Shown one piece after another: positions 1 through 5,435 of a stretch of DNA of 7,316 bases. The position numbers and the translations under genes are program-made. The notes beneath the pieces were generated by a model that saw only the letters and a program-made list of their open reading frames with translations, had not been told where the DNA came from and did no database searches. How positions within the stretch are numbered: the first letter of the stretch is position 1; every line of letters starts with the position of its first letter. The DNA comes from Deltaproteobacteria bacterium. GTDB lineage: Bacteria; Desulfobacterota; Desulfarculia; Adiutricales; Adiutricaceae. The stretch lies in NCBI GenBank assembly GCA_031257955.1, contig JAIRNQ010000049.1:1-7316 (forward strand), given 5' to 3'.

Positions 1-13
1 CCGGCCGGCCGTC

Positions 14-64
14 CTTCTGGTGGAGGGTAAGAGTCGCTCGGTCGGCTTTGGCTACCAAAATTGA
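14..64 (+). pseudogene. decayed fragment of the oppD 5' coding region
   Basis: Bases 15-52 match 1520-1557 inside the oppD-like gene at 33 of 38 positions without gaps. The oppD frame is kept: the fragment reads LLVEGKSRSVGFGYQN and then stops (TGA 62-64), against VLVEVKNLTVGFG at residues 17-29 of the intact ATPase. Similarity fades after base 53, where AT-rich DNA begins, and upstream alignment is unclear because the window starts there. It is most simply a relic of an oppD copy or of a partial duplication made when the element at 437-1359 arrived. It could instead be the edge of a paralogous ABC ATPase gene lying further left. The match is seen directly; its origin is inferred. Confidence 0.55.
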
Positions 65-300
65 ATTAGTTTGACTATGCCATTGCCAGATTAACTTAGC
101 GATATTATTACGATTATCGACACATTTTTTTGCTAACTTGTAAACCGACACCCTTTAGACCCTACTTTAGTTTGGAAAATTTCATATACTTTTTTTACTT
201 AATAATACTAAAATTTTAATTTTTTAACTCTTAGTTTTTGGCTTTAAGTCAATTACAATCTAACTGGGAAAATTTGCCCTCCATCAGACAGCCTTCCCAG
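56..300. other. AT-rich non-coding tract
   Basis: This stretch is far richer in A and T than the GC-rich genes around it, with long T runs (for example near 187-197 and 214-226) and a TAAAATTTTA palindrome at 209-218. No open frame with a recognisable product was found on either strand. No -35/-10 pair with good spacing could be placed, although such DNA is naturally promoter-like. It could be the flank of an insertion, a horizontally acquired spacer, or a silenced AT-rich regulatory zone. Confidence 0.5.
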
Positions 301-423
301 TCATCTATCCGAAGAAACCTGGGCCATGAGGGTCCGGCGATCGATTAAAACAGCGCCAGTTTTTTCCTTAACATTTTTGCCTCCATGGGCTATTGTGATC
401 ATCGCGGGATAAGCGAACGCTTC

Positions 424-430
424 GAGAAGG
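424..430 (+). promoter_or_regulatory. ribosome binding site for the DUF4338 gene
   Basis: GAGAAGG lies 6 nt before the TTG at 437. It is the reason for choosing the TTG start over the ATG at 464, which has no comparable purine-rich site at suitable spacing. Confidence 0.45.
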
Positions 431-436
431 ATCACA

Positions 437-1291
437 TTGCAATTCAAATTTCGCAGGGTGCCTATGGAAGGGGAACTTGGCGACTTCCCTGGGCCAGTCA
501 AATTCATCAAGGTCGATGAGACCAGGTTGGAGCCCTTTTGGAACAAGATGGTGCGGGAACACCATTACCTTGGCTACGAGTCCGTGATCGGGAGCAGAGT
601 GAAGTACATCGTAGCTTTGGGAGACAAGGTTATCGGGGCGATATGTTTCTGCTCGGCGGCTTACAAGCTCGGCCTGAGGGACAAGTATATCGGTTGGGAT
701 GAGGTCACGAAACTGGCTACGCTTCCGCACCTGGTGAACAACAACCTCTTCCTGATCCTGCCGTGGGTTAAAATCCGCAACCTGGCATCCCACGTCCTCT
801 CCCAGAGCCTCAAGCGGCTGAGACTGGACTGGGAGAAATGGTACGGTGTCGAGCCGTACATGGCAGAGACGTTCGTCGACAGCGAAAAGTACTCTGGAAC
901 CTGCTACATCGCCGCCAATTGGATCCGCCGCGGGCAGACCAAAGGTTTCGGCCGCCAAGGCAATAGTTTCATCTACCACGGGCACCCAAAGGCTCTTTAC
1001 GTGAGAATTATGAATCGCCGCTTCGCCAGCACCTTCAAACCTGACATAGGGCGCCTCCCAAAAGGCGACAAGGAGGAGTTTCTGGCCATGATCCACGGCG
1101 TTCCGCACCATTATAAGGGTATTTTGGATGACATTGGCGTTACGGATGTCACTCCCGACAAGGTTGTGGAGTGGCTTCCCATACACCTGGAGCCGTATCT
1201 GCCCTTCCTGAATCGCAAGGAGCTCAGGGCGCATCTTGTGAGCGTAGTGAAGGGGCTGCTGGGCAGCCTGCCGCGAAAGCAGGTTCGATAA
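437..1291 (+). CDS. DruA/DUF4338-family protein with truncated transposase-like C-terminus
   Basis: The 284-residue product belongs to the DUF4338 family (Pfam PF14236, the DruA family). Family-typical stretches are visible: EHHYLGY (41-47), KYIVALGDKVIGA (56-68), RDKYIGW (81-87), NNNLFLILPWV with NLAS (101-118), DWEKWYG (131-137), ETFVDSEKYSGTCYIAANW (144-162) and RRGQTKGFGR (164-173). The role of DUF4338 alone is unknown; relatives occur in the Druantia phage-defence system and near transposases. Residues 250-284, with R260-K261-E262, GLLGSL (273-278) and RK (280-281), resemble the beginning of IS701/IS4-like DDE transposases, after which the frame ends. The TTG start at 437 follows GAGAAGG with 6 nt spacing; an ATG at codon 10 is the alternative. 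A TAA at 410-412 closes the frame upstream, and the winged-helix-like N-terminal segment that I recall in longer relatives is absent. It is probably a fragment of a larger mobile-element protein, though expression of the DUF4338 core remains possible. No druB-druE partners are present. Confidence 0.85.
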   Translation: MQFKFRRVPMEGELGDFPGPVKFIKVDETRLEPFWNKMVREHHYLGYESVIGSRVKYIVALGDKVIGAICFCSAAYKLGLRDKYIGWDEVTKLATLPHLVNNNLFLILPWVKIRNLASHVLSQSLKRLRLDWEKWYGVEPYMAETFVDSEKYSGTCYIAANWIRRGQTKGFGRQGNSFIYHGHPKALYVRIMNRRFASTFKPDIGRLPKGDKEEFLAMIHGVPHHYKGILDDIGVTDVTPDKVVEWLPIHLEPYLPFLNRKELRAHLVSVVKGLLGSLPRKQVR

Positions 1292-1359
1292 ACCTGGCTA
1301 CAGTCACATGCGCCAGAGTGAACGCGATATCGGCGATTGGACCCAAAAAAGCATTATAA
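1283..1359 (+). pseudogene. out-of-frame continuation of the transposase-like domain
   Basis: Just before the TAA at 1289-1291 the DUF4338 protein reads RKQVR. IS701/IS4-like transposases usually continue here with something like RKSVEPIAL. In another frame the DNA reads SINLATVTCARVNAISAIG followed by PKKAL and a stop at 1357-1359. Adding about four bases after GTT (1283-1285) would restore RKQVEPINLATV. This suggests a small deletion broke the reading frame, and the rest of the transposase, including any DDE catalytic core, has been lost. The alignment is from memory of the family and is short, so confidence is modest. Confidence 0.35.
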
Positions 1360-1384
1360 TATTTTGACCTGTTCCAGCGCTGGA
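1355..1384 (+). promoter_or_regulatory. possible -10 element and 12-bp palindrome upstream of oppD
   Basis: TATAAT at 1355-1360 is a perfect -10 hexamer, but no acceptable -35 lies 15-19 bp upstream. It is followed by a perfect palindrome, TCCAGCGCTGGA, at 1373-1384, placed like an operator about 90 bp before the oppD start. Both are sequence observations only; use by the cell is unproven. Confidence 0.3.
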
Positions 1385-1457
1385 TCTGGCGGCTTAACCT
1401 CATCCAATTGCACAGGTGGAAATTTTTTAGATCGTTCTAGCGATAACTTCTTTTCTT

Positions 1458-1463
1458 AAAGGA
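1458..1463 (+). promoter_or_regulatory. ribosome binding site deciding the oppD TTG start
   Basis: AAAGGA sits 7 nt before the TTG at 1471, an ideal spacing, whereas the first ATG (1486) would be 22 nt away. This supports a TTG start and a product five residues longer. Confidence 0.55.
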
Positions 1464-1470
1464 CTCGCTT

Positions 1471-2469
1471 TTGCCCAGCCATTCCATGCAAACCCTTTCC
1501 CCGGCTCGGGAGCCCGGCGTTCTGGTGGAGGTTAAGAACCTCACGGTCGGCTTTGGCCGGGGCGAATTCCTGGCCGTCAAGGGAATAGACTTTAAACTTA
1601 AGGCCGGCGAGGTAGTGGGCTTGGTCGGGGAGAGTGGCTCAGGCAAATCCCTTACCGCTTTGAGCCTCATGGGACTTTTGCCTCACGGGGCCAGAATCGA
1701 AAGCGGCAAGATCTTTTTTCGGGGCCGGGACTTGGCCGGCCTCTCGGAAAAGGAACGCCGGGAGATGTGCGGGCACCTCATGGGCATGGTCTTTCAGGAG
1801 CCACTGACCGCCCTAAATCCGGTCTTTACCATCGGAGAGCAAGTCTCTGAGATCTTTCGGATACGAAGGGGCATGCGCAAAGCCCAGGCCAACAAAGCCG
1901 CCCTGAGTCTTTTGGGCCAGGTGGGTCTACCTAACCCGGCCGAGGCAGCCAAGAGCTATCCGCACCGTTTTTCTGGGGGCATGCGTCAGAGGGTTGTCAT
2001 CGCCATGGCCTTGGCCCTGGACCCAGAGCTGGTAATCGCCGACGAGCCCACCACGGCCCTGGACCCGACCATAGCCGCCCAGATCGTCTGGCTCCTAAGG
2101 GACATGGCAGAAAGGCGCAAGGCCGGGGTGCTTTTCATAACCCACAACCTCAGAATCCTGGCCGGCTTGGCCCAGAGGGTTTTAGTCATGTACGCCGGCA
2201 TTTTGGTCGAACAGACCCAAGGGGATTTTTCCGACCCGCTACACCCTTACACCAGGGGACTTCTCAAGGCCTTGCCTCCCAATCCCTCCGAGGCCCAAAC
2301 GGCAAGACTTACGCCCATCCCCGGCCAGCCGCCGTCGCCTTCCGAGCGCTTCCCGGGCTGCCCCTTCGAGCCCCGTTGCCCCGAGCGGATGGACATCTGC
2401 CGAAAGTTACTACCCAAGTCCGTCCAGGTCCAGCCGGGCCGCTCGGTTCGTTGCCATAAGTACGAGTGA
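1471..2469 (+). CDS. oppD: peptide ABC transporter ATPase, OppD/DppD type
   Basis: This 332-residue cytoplasmic ATPase would power import of oligopeptides, dipeptides or related solutes (nickel chelates in some relatives), paired with OppF and two permeases. The nucleotide-binding domain is complete: Walker A GESGSGKS (53-60), Q-loop at Q109 in FQEPLTALNP, signature FSGGMRQR (167-174), Walker B LVIADEP (187-193) and H-loop H225 in FITHNL. The C-terminal Opp/Dpp extension has HPYTRGLL (258-265) and four cysteines (C297, C303, C310, C328) in CPFEPRCPE...C...C spacing, the arrangement linked to an iron-sulfur cluster in DppD-type proteins. The TTG start at 1471 is preferred because AAAGGA (1458-1463) ends 7 nt before it; the ATG at 1486 lies 22 nt away. 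Length is normal for the family. The substrate cannot be read from the sequence, and no permease or binding-protein gene is in the window. Its 5' part has a decayed copy at 14-64. Confidence 0.95.
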   Translation: MPSHSMQTLSPAREPGVLVEVKNLTVGFGRGEFLAVKGIDFKLKAGEVVGLVGESGSGKSLTALSLMGLLPHGARIESGKIFFRGRDLAGLSEKERREMCGHLMGMVFQEPLTALNPVFTIGEQVSEIFRIRRGMRKAQANKAALSLLGQVGLPNPAEAAKSYPHRFSGGMRQRVVIAMALALDPELVIADEPTTALDPTIAAQIVWLLRDMAERRKAGVLFITHNLRILAGLAQRVLVMYAGILVEQTQGDFSDPLHPYTRGLLKALPPNPSEAQTARLTPIPGQPPSPSERFPGCPFEPRCPERMDICRKLLPKSVQVQPGRSVRCHKYE

Positions 2470-2536
2470 ACAGAAAGCCCAACAATGGTAGCCATGGCCT
2501 TGGCGCCGGTCCTGGCTCCCCGGCCCGCCTCACCCT

Positions 2537-2572
2537 GGGCCAGAAGGTGGGCCCAGAAGCTGGGGCCAGAAG
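2537..2572. repeat. three-copy short repeat, GGGC(C)CAGAAG
   Basis: GGGCCAGAAG occurs at 2537-2546 and 2563-2572, and a one-base-longer version at 2549-2559, a loose tandem array with a 12-14 bp period. It lies in the GC-rich part of the oppD-oppF spacer. A role is not apparent. Confidence 0.5.
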
Positions 2573-2639
2573 AACGGTCGCGAGATAAGCCCAGAGTTTA
2601 GCCAAACACACTTTTGCCCCTGGACCATTTTGTCACTGA

Positions 2640-2667
2640 TTGGTTTGTTTGAATCAGGTATTACAAT
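2640..2667 (+). promoter_or_regulatory. weak candidate promoter for oppF
   Basis: TTGGTT (2640-2645) and TACAAT (2662-2667) are separated by 16 bp. The -10 matches consensus at five of six positions; the -35 matches at three. It would give an untranslated leader of roughly 160 nt before oppF. This is a weak candidate; it is listed because oppF is unusually far from oppD. Confidence 0.22.
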
Positions 2668-2680
2668 CGGTCCGTTAATC

Positions 2681-2797
2681 ATTTTACCGGCCAAAACCCG
2701 TCCACATAATTGGCTCGCCAATTGGCCTCATGATTTAGCCTCATTTCAGGCTAGCCTTATAGCCTCTTAACAATACTTTTATTTTACCGGCCATAAC
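2681..2797. repeat. direct repeat, two 17-bp copies 100 bp apart
   Basis: ATTTTACCGGCCAAAAC (2681-2697) and ATTTTACCGGCCATAAC (2781-2797) differ at one base and start exactly 100 bp apart. Both lie in the oppD-oppF spacer. They could be paired regulator sites or traces of a duplication; the DNA between them is not repeated. Confidence 0.5.
2708..2723. promoter_or_regulatory. perfect inverted repeat, operator-like
   Basis: AATTGGC (2708-2714) and GCCAATT (2717-2723) form perfect 7-bp arms around a 2-bp centre. The centre is too tight for an RNA hairpin of full stem length, so a binding site for a dimeric regulator is the more natural reading. It lies 111 bp before the oppF start. Confidence 0.35.
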
Positions 2798-2834
2798 TTG
2801 GCCAGTGAATTCGTCACACTTGTAGGATCATTTG

Positions 2835-3809
2835 ATGCTCGCCTTAAAGTCCGTCCGAAAAACCTTTTTTCCCAGTCAAAGCCTAGCCAGCGAATTCGCC
2901 GCCCTGTGGCGAAAAAAACGCGACCGGACCGGGGGCGTCCAGGCGGTTAAGGGACTGGATCTGGAGGTCCGAGCCGGGGAAATACTGGGCTTGGTAGGGG
3001 AAAGCGGGTCAGGCAAGTCAACCTTGGGCCGGCTCATGTGCGGACTCTATGAGCCCGACGAGGGGCAGGTACTCTTTGAAGGACGAGACTTAAGCCTCTT
3101 TAACAAAAAAGAAATGAAGGAATTTAGGGCCAAGGTCCAGTTCATGTTCCAGGACCCGGCCTCATCTTTAAACCCCAGGTTCACCGCCAAGGCCTCACTG
3201 GCCGAGGGTCTGACCATCCACAAGTTGGGAAACCGGTCCGAAAAAACGGCCAAGGTTAAGTCGCTGTTGGAGGAAGTTGGCTTGAGCATGGAACTGGCCG
3301 ACCGCTACCCCCACCAGTTCTCTGGGGGCCAACGCCAAAGGCTTTGCCTGGCCCGGGCCCTCTCGCTGGATCCGTCCATGCTTATCGCCGACGAGCCGGC
3401 CTCGGCCTTGGACGTCTCCATCCAAGCCCAGATTATTAACCTCCTCTTGTCGCTTAAAGAAAAGCGCGGCCTGACCATGGTCCTCATAAGCCACGATCTG
3501 GCCTTGGTTTGCCTCATGGCCGACCGCCTGGCCGTTATGTACGGCGGGCTCCTGATGGAGGTCTTCCCTCGGGAACTATTAGGCCAAGTCGATCACCACC
3601 CTTACGTCAAAGCTCTCTGGGCTTCCATAGATTCGACCTCAAAAAGCGAACTCATTCTTGAAGGTGAACCGCCGGATCCCCAAAACCCCCCACCCGGTTG
3701 CCCTTTCCACCCCCGTTGCCCCGAAGCCTTGGAGATTTGCCATGAACAAGTGGCCGAATCCAAGGACATGGGTTCCGACCGTTTTTGCGCCTGCCACAAT
3801 CGAAGCTGA
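2835..3809 (+). CDS. oppF: peptide ABC transporter ATPase, OppF/DppF type
   Basis: This 324-residue protein is the second ATPase of an Opp/Dpp-type importer and would form a heterodimer with OppD on the inner face of the membrane. Walker A is GESGSGKS (55-62), the Q-loop is Q106 in FQDPASSLNP, the signature FSGGQRQR (162-169), Walker B MLIADEP (182-188) and the H-loop H220 in LISHDL. The FQDP...SSLNPR form and the long N-terminal insert before AVKGLDLEV (about residues 10-35) favour OppF over OppD. The C-terminal extension has HHPYVKAL (254-261), the cysteines C289, C295 and C302, and a further CAC at 318-320. The ATG at 2835 is chosen because AGGA (2824-2827) precedes it by 7 nt; a TTG directly before it (2832) would add one residue. 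The gene is intact. Membrane and binding subunits must be encoded elsewhere. Confidence 0.95.
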   Translation: MLALKSVRKTFFPSQSLASEFAALWRKKRDRTGGVQAVKGLDLEVRAGEILGLVGESGSGKSTLGRLMCGLYEPDEGQVLFEGRDLSLFNKKEMKEFRAKVQFMFQDPASSLNPRFTAKASLAEGLTIHKLGNRSEKTAKVKSLLEEVGLSMELADRYPHQFSGGQRQRLCLARALSLDPSMLIADEPASALDVSIQAQIINLLLSLKEKRGLTMVLISHDLALVCLMADRLAVMYGGLLMEVFPRELLGQVDHHPYVKALWASIDSTSKSELILEGEPPDPQNPPPGCPFHPRCPEALEICHEQVAESKDMGSDRFCACHNRS

Positions 3810-3945
3810 AATACCCCCAATATAAAAAGGCCCCCGTTTTCGCCCCCGGCCAGTGGCGAGAGCGAACGAGGACCAAGTGTTACCAGAACAACCCAGCGAA
3901 AGGGGTTTGTCCCGGGCGGTAGGCCGGAGGGATTACGGCCCGCGG
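3810..3945. other. convergent intergenic region
   Basis: This lies between oppF and the minus-strand peptidase gene, where a shared terminator would be expected. Only weak structures are visible: CGGGC (3913-3917) can pair with GCCCG (3938-3942), and there is C-rich sequence at 3827-3848. No stem followed by a T run was found on either strand, so no terminator is called. Confidence 0.4.
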
Positions 3946-4902
3946 CTAAAGCTGGCTTTTGGCCGGAATGTTGGTTGACTCGTCAGAGTTAATCGTGGCC
4001 GTCATCTGCCTAAAGACGGGCGGATCTATCCGGGCCCCGTTTATATAAATGCCGTAATGGAGATGGGCCCCGGTCACCCGGCCGGTCTTACCCACCAGGC
4101 CCAAAATATCGCCCTTTTTTATCTCTTGGCCATCGATGGCTTCGATTTTCGATAGGTGAAAGTACATGCTAATGAGGCCCTGGCCGTGGTCGATGTAAAC
4201 GGAGTTGCCGGCAAAGAAATGGTTCCCGGTCAGGATTACGATCCCATCGGCCGGGGCTTTTACCGGCGTGCCCTCGGAGACCAGATAGTCGGCCCCGGCG
4301 TGGGGCCTAGTGTTCAGGACGCCGTTTAGCCTAGACTGCCTCCCGAAGGAGCTGTTGATGCGGCCGTTTACCGGCTCTATGAACTCGCCGGTCCAAAGCT
4401 TTTCCGGGCTTTGGGTAGCCAGAGCCTTGGTGGTGGCAATCCTTTCGATGCGGGTCCTTTCGAGATCGGCCGGCGAGAGATCGACTTGACTCTGGGGCAC
4501 TTTGATGTCCCTGACCCCGTAGGACTTATCCTTAACCGTGACCGTGACAGTCGTTCGCTGTTCCGGGCCCGGGCCCCAGGTGACGGTCAAGGGATGGTCG
4601 CCGACCTTGATCATGACGTCGGCCCCAAAGAATCCAAGGAGATCGCCCCGGTGGGGGAAGAAAAATATGGGCTTCCCGTCGAAGGTGGCCTGGATCGGGC
4701 TATCCGGCTTAAGGCCGGTAACCACCACCCGCCCGGGCGCCCCACGGTCCATGGGGTTGGGCAGGACGGTCACCGCCGGTGGGCCTTCGGGCTCGGGAAC
4801 CGGGGCAAAATCGGCGGCGCAGCCAAGGGAAGCGATGAAAAAGGAAGCCAGGAGAATCGACAGGAAAAGGGAGCCGAACGGTTTTTTTGCCATGCTTGCC
4901 AT
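3946..4902 (-). CDS. exported M23-family metallopeptidase, probable lipoprotein
   Basis: The product (318 residues from the ATG at 4902) is a zinc endopeptidase of the M23/LytM family, expected to cut peptidoglycan cross-bridges or to regulate amidases in the envelope. An N-terminal signal is clear: two lysines, then a hydrophobic run (about residues 9-26) ending in ASLGC, with C28 as likely lipidated cysteine. The lipobox is non-canonical (S-L-G-C). Residues about 43-125 look like a beta-rich immunoglobulin-like domain. The catalytic domain (about 168-300) has HAGAD (H201, D205), YFHLS (H249) and HLH (H280, H282), the full set of M23 zinc and active-site residues, so it should be active. Three starts are possible: TTG 4908, ATG 4902 and ATG 4893. 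None has a strong Shine-Dalgarno sequence; the shortest still keeps a good signal peptide. It converges with oppF and lies 244 bp downstream of the small-gene pair. Confidence 0.92.
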   Translation of the reverse strand: MASMAKKPFGSLFLSILLASFFIASLGCAADFAPVPEPEGPPAVTVLPNPMDRGAPGRVVVTGLKPDSPIQATFDGKPIFFFPHRGDLLGFFGADVMIKVGDHPLTVTWGPGPEQRTTVTVTVKDKSYGVRDIKVPQSQVDLSPADLERTRIERIATTKALATQSPEKLWTGEFIEPVNGRINSSFGRQSRLNGVLNTRPHAGADYLVSEGTPVKAPADGIVILTGNHFFAGNSVYIDHGQGLISMYFHLSKIEAIDGQEIKKGDILGLVGKTGRVTGAHLHYGIYINGARIDPPVFRQMTATINSDESTNIPAKSQL

Positions 4903-4936
4903 ACCCAATGGGGCCTATAGCGGCCGGAAGCGTTGG

Positions 4937-4972
4937 TTGGCCGTAGCCAAAAGGGAACCCCGCGGAACGGGG
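4937..4972 (-). terminator. two adjacent short hairpins, possible attenuator or leader structure
   Basis: TTGGC (4937-4941) pairs with GCCAA (4946-4950) around a 4-nt loop. CCCCG (4958-4962) pairs with CGGGG (4968-4972) around a 5-nt loop. Read on the minus strand, the second hairpin is followed by TTCCCTTTT, a poor but T-rich tail. It could weakly terminate transcription from the upstream gene pair or structure the peptidase leader. Stems are only 5 bp, so confidence is low. Confidence 0.25.
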
Positions 4973-5043
4973 CTCGGGGGGGTTGGCGGGTTTTCGCCTA
5001 TGGGCTTGTTTCAACTATCAGGCCCAGCGCCTTATATCGGCCA

Positions 5044-5062
5044 ATTATGGGACAAACATAAT
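5044..5062. promoter_or_regulatory. perfect inverted repeat, possible operator
   Basis: ATTATG (5044-5049) and CATAAT (5057-5062) are perfect 6-bp arms around a 7-bp centre, in an AT-rich patch within GC-rich spacer about 140 bp upstream of the peptidase start. The layout suits a dimeric regulator site, but six-base arms can occur by chance. Confidence 0.25.
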
Positions 5063-5146
5063 GGCACAAGATACTCGGGCCAAGCCTTTGGTCGGGCCTG
5101 GCATCGGGACTGGTATCCGCGGCCAGGGCGCGTCCGGCACCGGCGT

Positions 5147-5416
5147 TCATTCGCGCGATTGGGCGGGAGATTCTTTCAGGAAAAGCTCGTGGTACTCAGC
5201 GCCGCTTAGGTGGCGCTTCAGGGTAGTGGACACCAGCTTGAAGAAATCGGCCAGCTCCGTGTCGCTGAGCCTGGGCAGCAAGATCTCCAGCAGATCGTCA
5301 TCGGAAAGTTTTTGTAGGTAAACGGTTAGGGTGGCTAAATCGGTCTCCCGATCAAATCCCTCGGCCAGGGGCCCGGTCCAGGTCTCTACGAAATCGTGCT
5401 TATGTTGTCTGTTCAT
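5147..5416 (-). CDS. small conserved-looking protein, function unknown
   Basis: This 89-residue acidic, cytoplasmic protein has no signal peptide, membrane segment or cysteine. It begins MNRQHKHDFVETW and contains two similar helical units about 13 residues apart: LSDDDLLEILLPR (37-49) and LSDTELADFFKLV (50-62). The ATG at 5416 lies just 19 bp after the stop of the upstream gene, with purine-rich AAAGG overlapping that stop, so the two are probably one transcript. The clean open frame, balanced composition and operon spacing support a real gene. It recalls short cytoplasmic proteins of sulfate-reducing bacteria, but this is from memory and gives no function. Confidence 0.75.
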   Translation of the reverse strand: MNRQHKHDFVETWTGPLAEGFDRETDLATLTVYLQKLSDDDLLEILLPRLSDTELADFFKLVSTTLKRHLSGAEYHELFLKESPAQSRE

Positions 5417-5435
5417 CGGTGGGCGGCCTGGCCTT

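Larger units (their letters stand above)
437..1359 (+). mobile_element. remnant of a DUF4338-DDE transposase element
   Basis: The DUF4338 domain joined to the first part of a DDE transposase, a broken frame, and loss of the catalytic portion together suggest a decayed transposable element. Terminal inverted repeats and target duplications could not be recognised, so its true ends are unknown. The left edge may lie in or beyond the AT-rich tract. The right edge probably lies between 1359 and the oppD ribosome binding site at 1458. Confidence 0.35.
2470..2834. other. non-coding spacer between oppD and oppF
   Basis: In most genomes oppD and oppF abut or overlap; here 365 bp separate them. The first part (to about 2580) is GC-rich and the rest AT-rich. 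No frame has a recognisable product or a convincing ribosome binding site. The spacer holds a short three-copy repeat (2537-2572), a perfect inverted repeat (2708-2723) and a direct repeat spaced exactly 100 bp (2681/2781). GCCT(C/T)(A/T)T motifs recur at 2725, 2738, 2754 and 2762. It may be a regulatory region giving oppF its own promoter, or a scar of an insertion or deletion. Confidence 0.6.
4903..5146. other. intergenic region upstream of the peptidase gene
   Basis: This GC-rich spacer separates the peptidase from the small-gene pair on the same strand. It holds two short hairpins near the peptidase start and a perfect inverted repeat further up. No convincing promoter for the peptidase was found, so it may depend on read-through from the promoter at 5920-5948 or on an unrecognised promoter. 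Confidence 0.4.

Noticed and set aside
368..1234. A 288-codon minus-strand frame over the DUF4338 gene
   Set aside because: It is the antisense shadow of a gene with clear family motifs on the plus strand; its own translation shows no recognisable domain.
437..1291. A Druantia anti-phage system
   Set aside because: Only the DruA-like domain is present. No druB-druE, helicase or other defence gene follows, and the C-terminus looks transposase-derived.
2309..2721. Minus-strand frames over the end of oppD and the oppD-oppF spacer
   Set aside because: Low-complexity Pro/Gly/Arg-rich translations with no ribosome binding site or recognisable domain.
3827..3942. A bidirectional terminator between oppF and the peptidase gene
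   Set aside because: Expected from the convergent layout, but only 4-5 bp stems without T runs were found, so it is not called.
4411..5209. Long plus-strand frames opposite the peptidase gene
   Set aside because: They are shadows caused by GC-rich codon bias. The minus strand has complete M23 motifs and a signal peptide.
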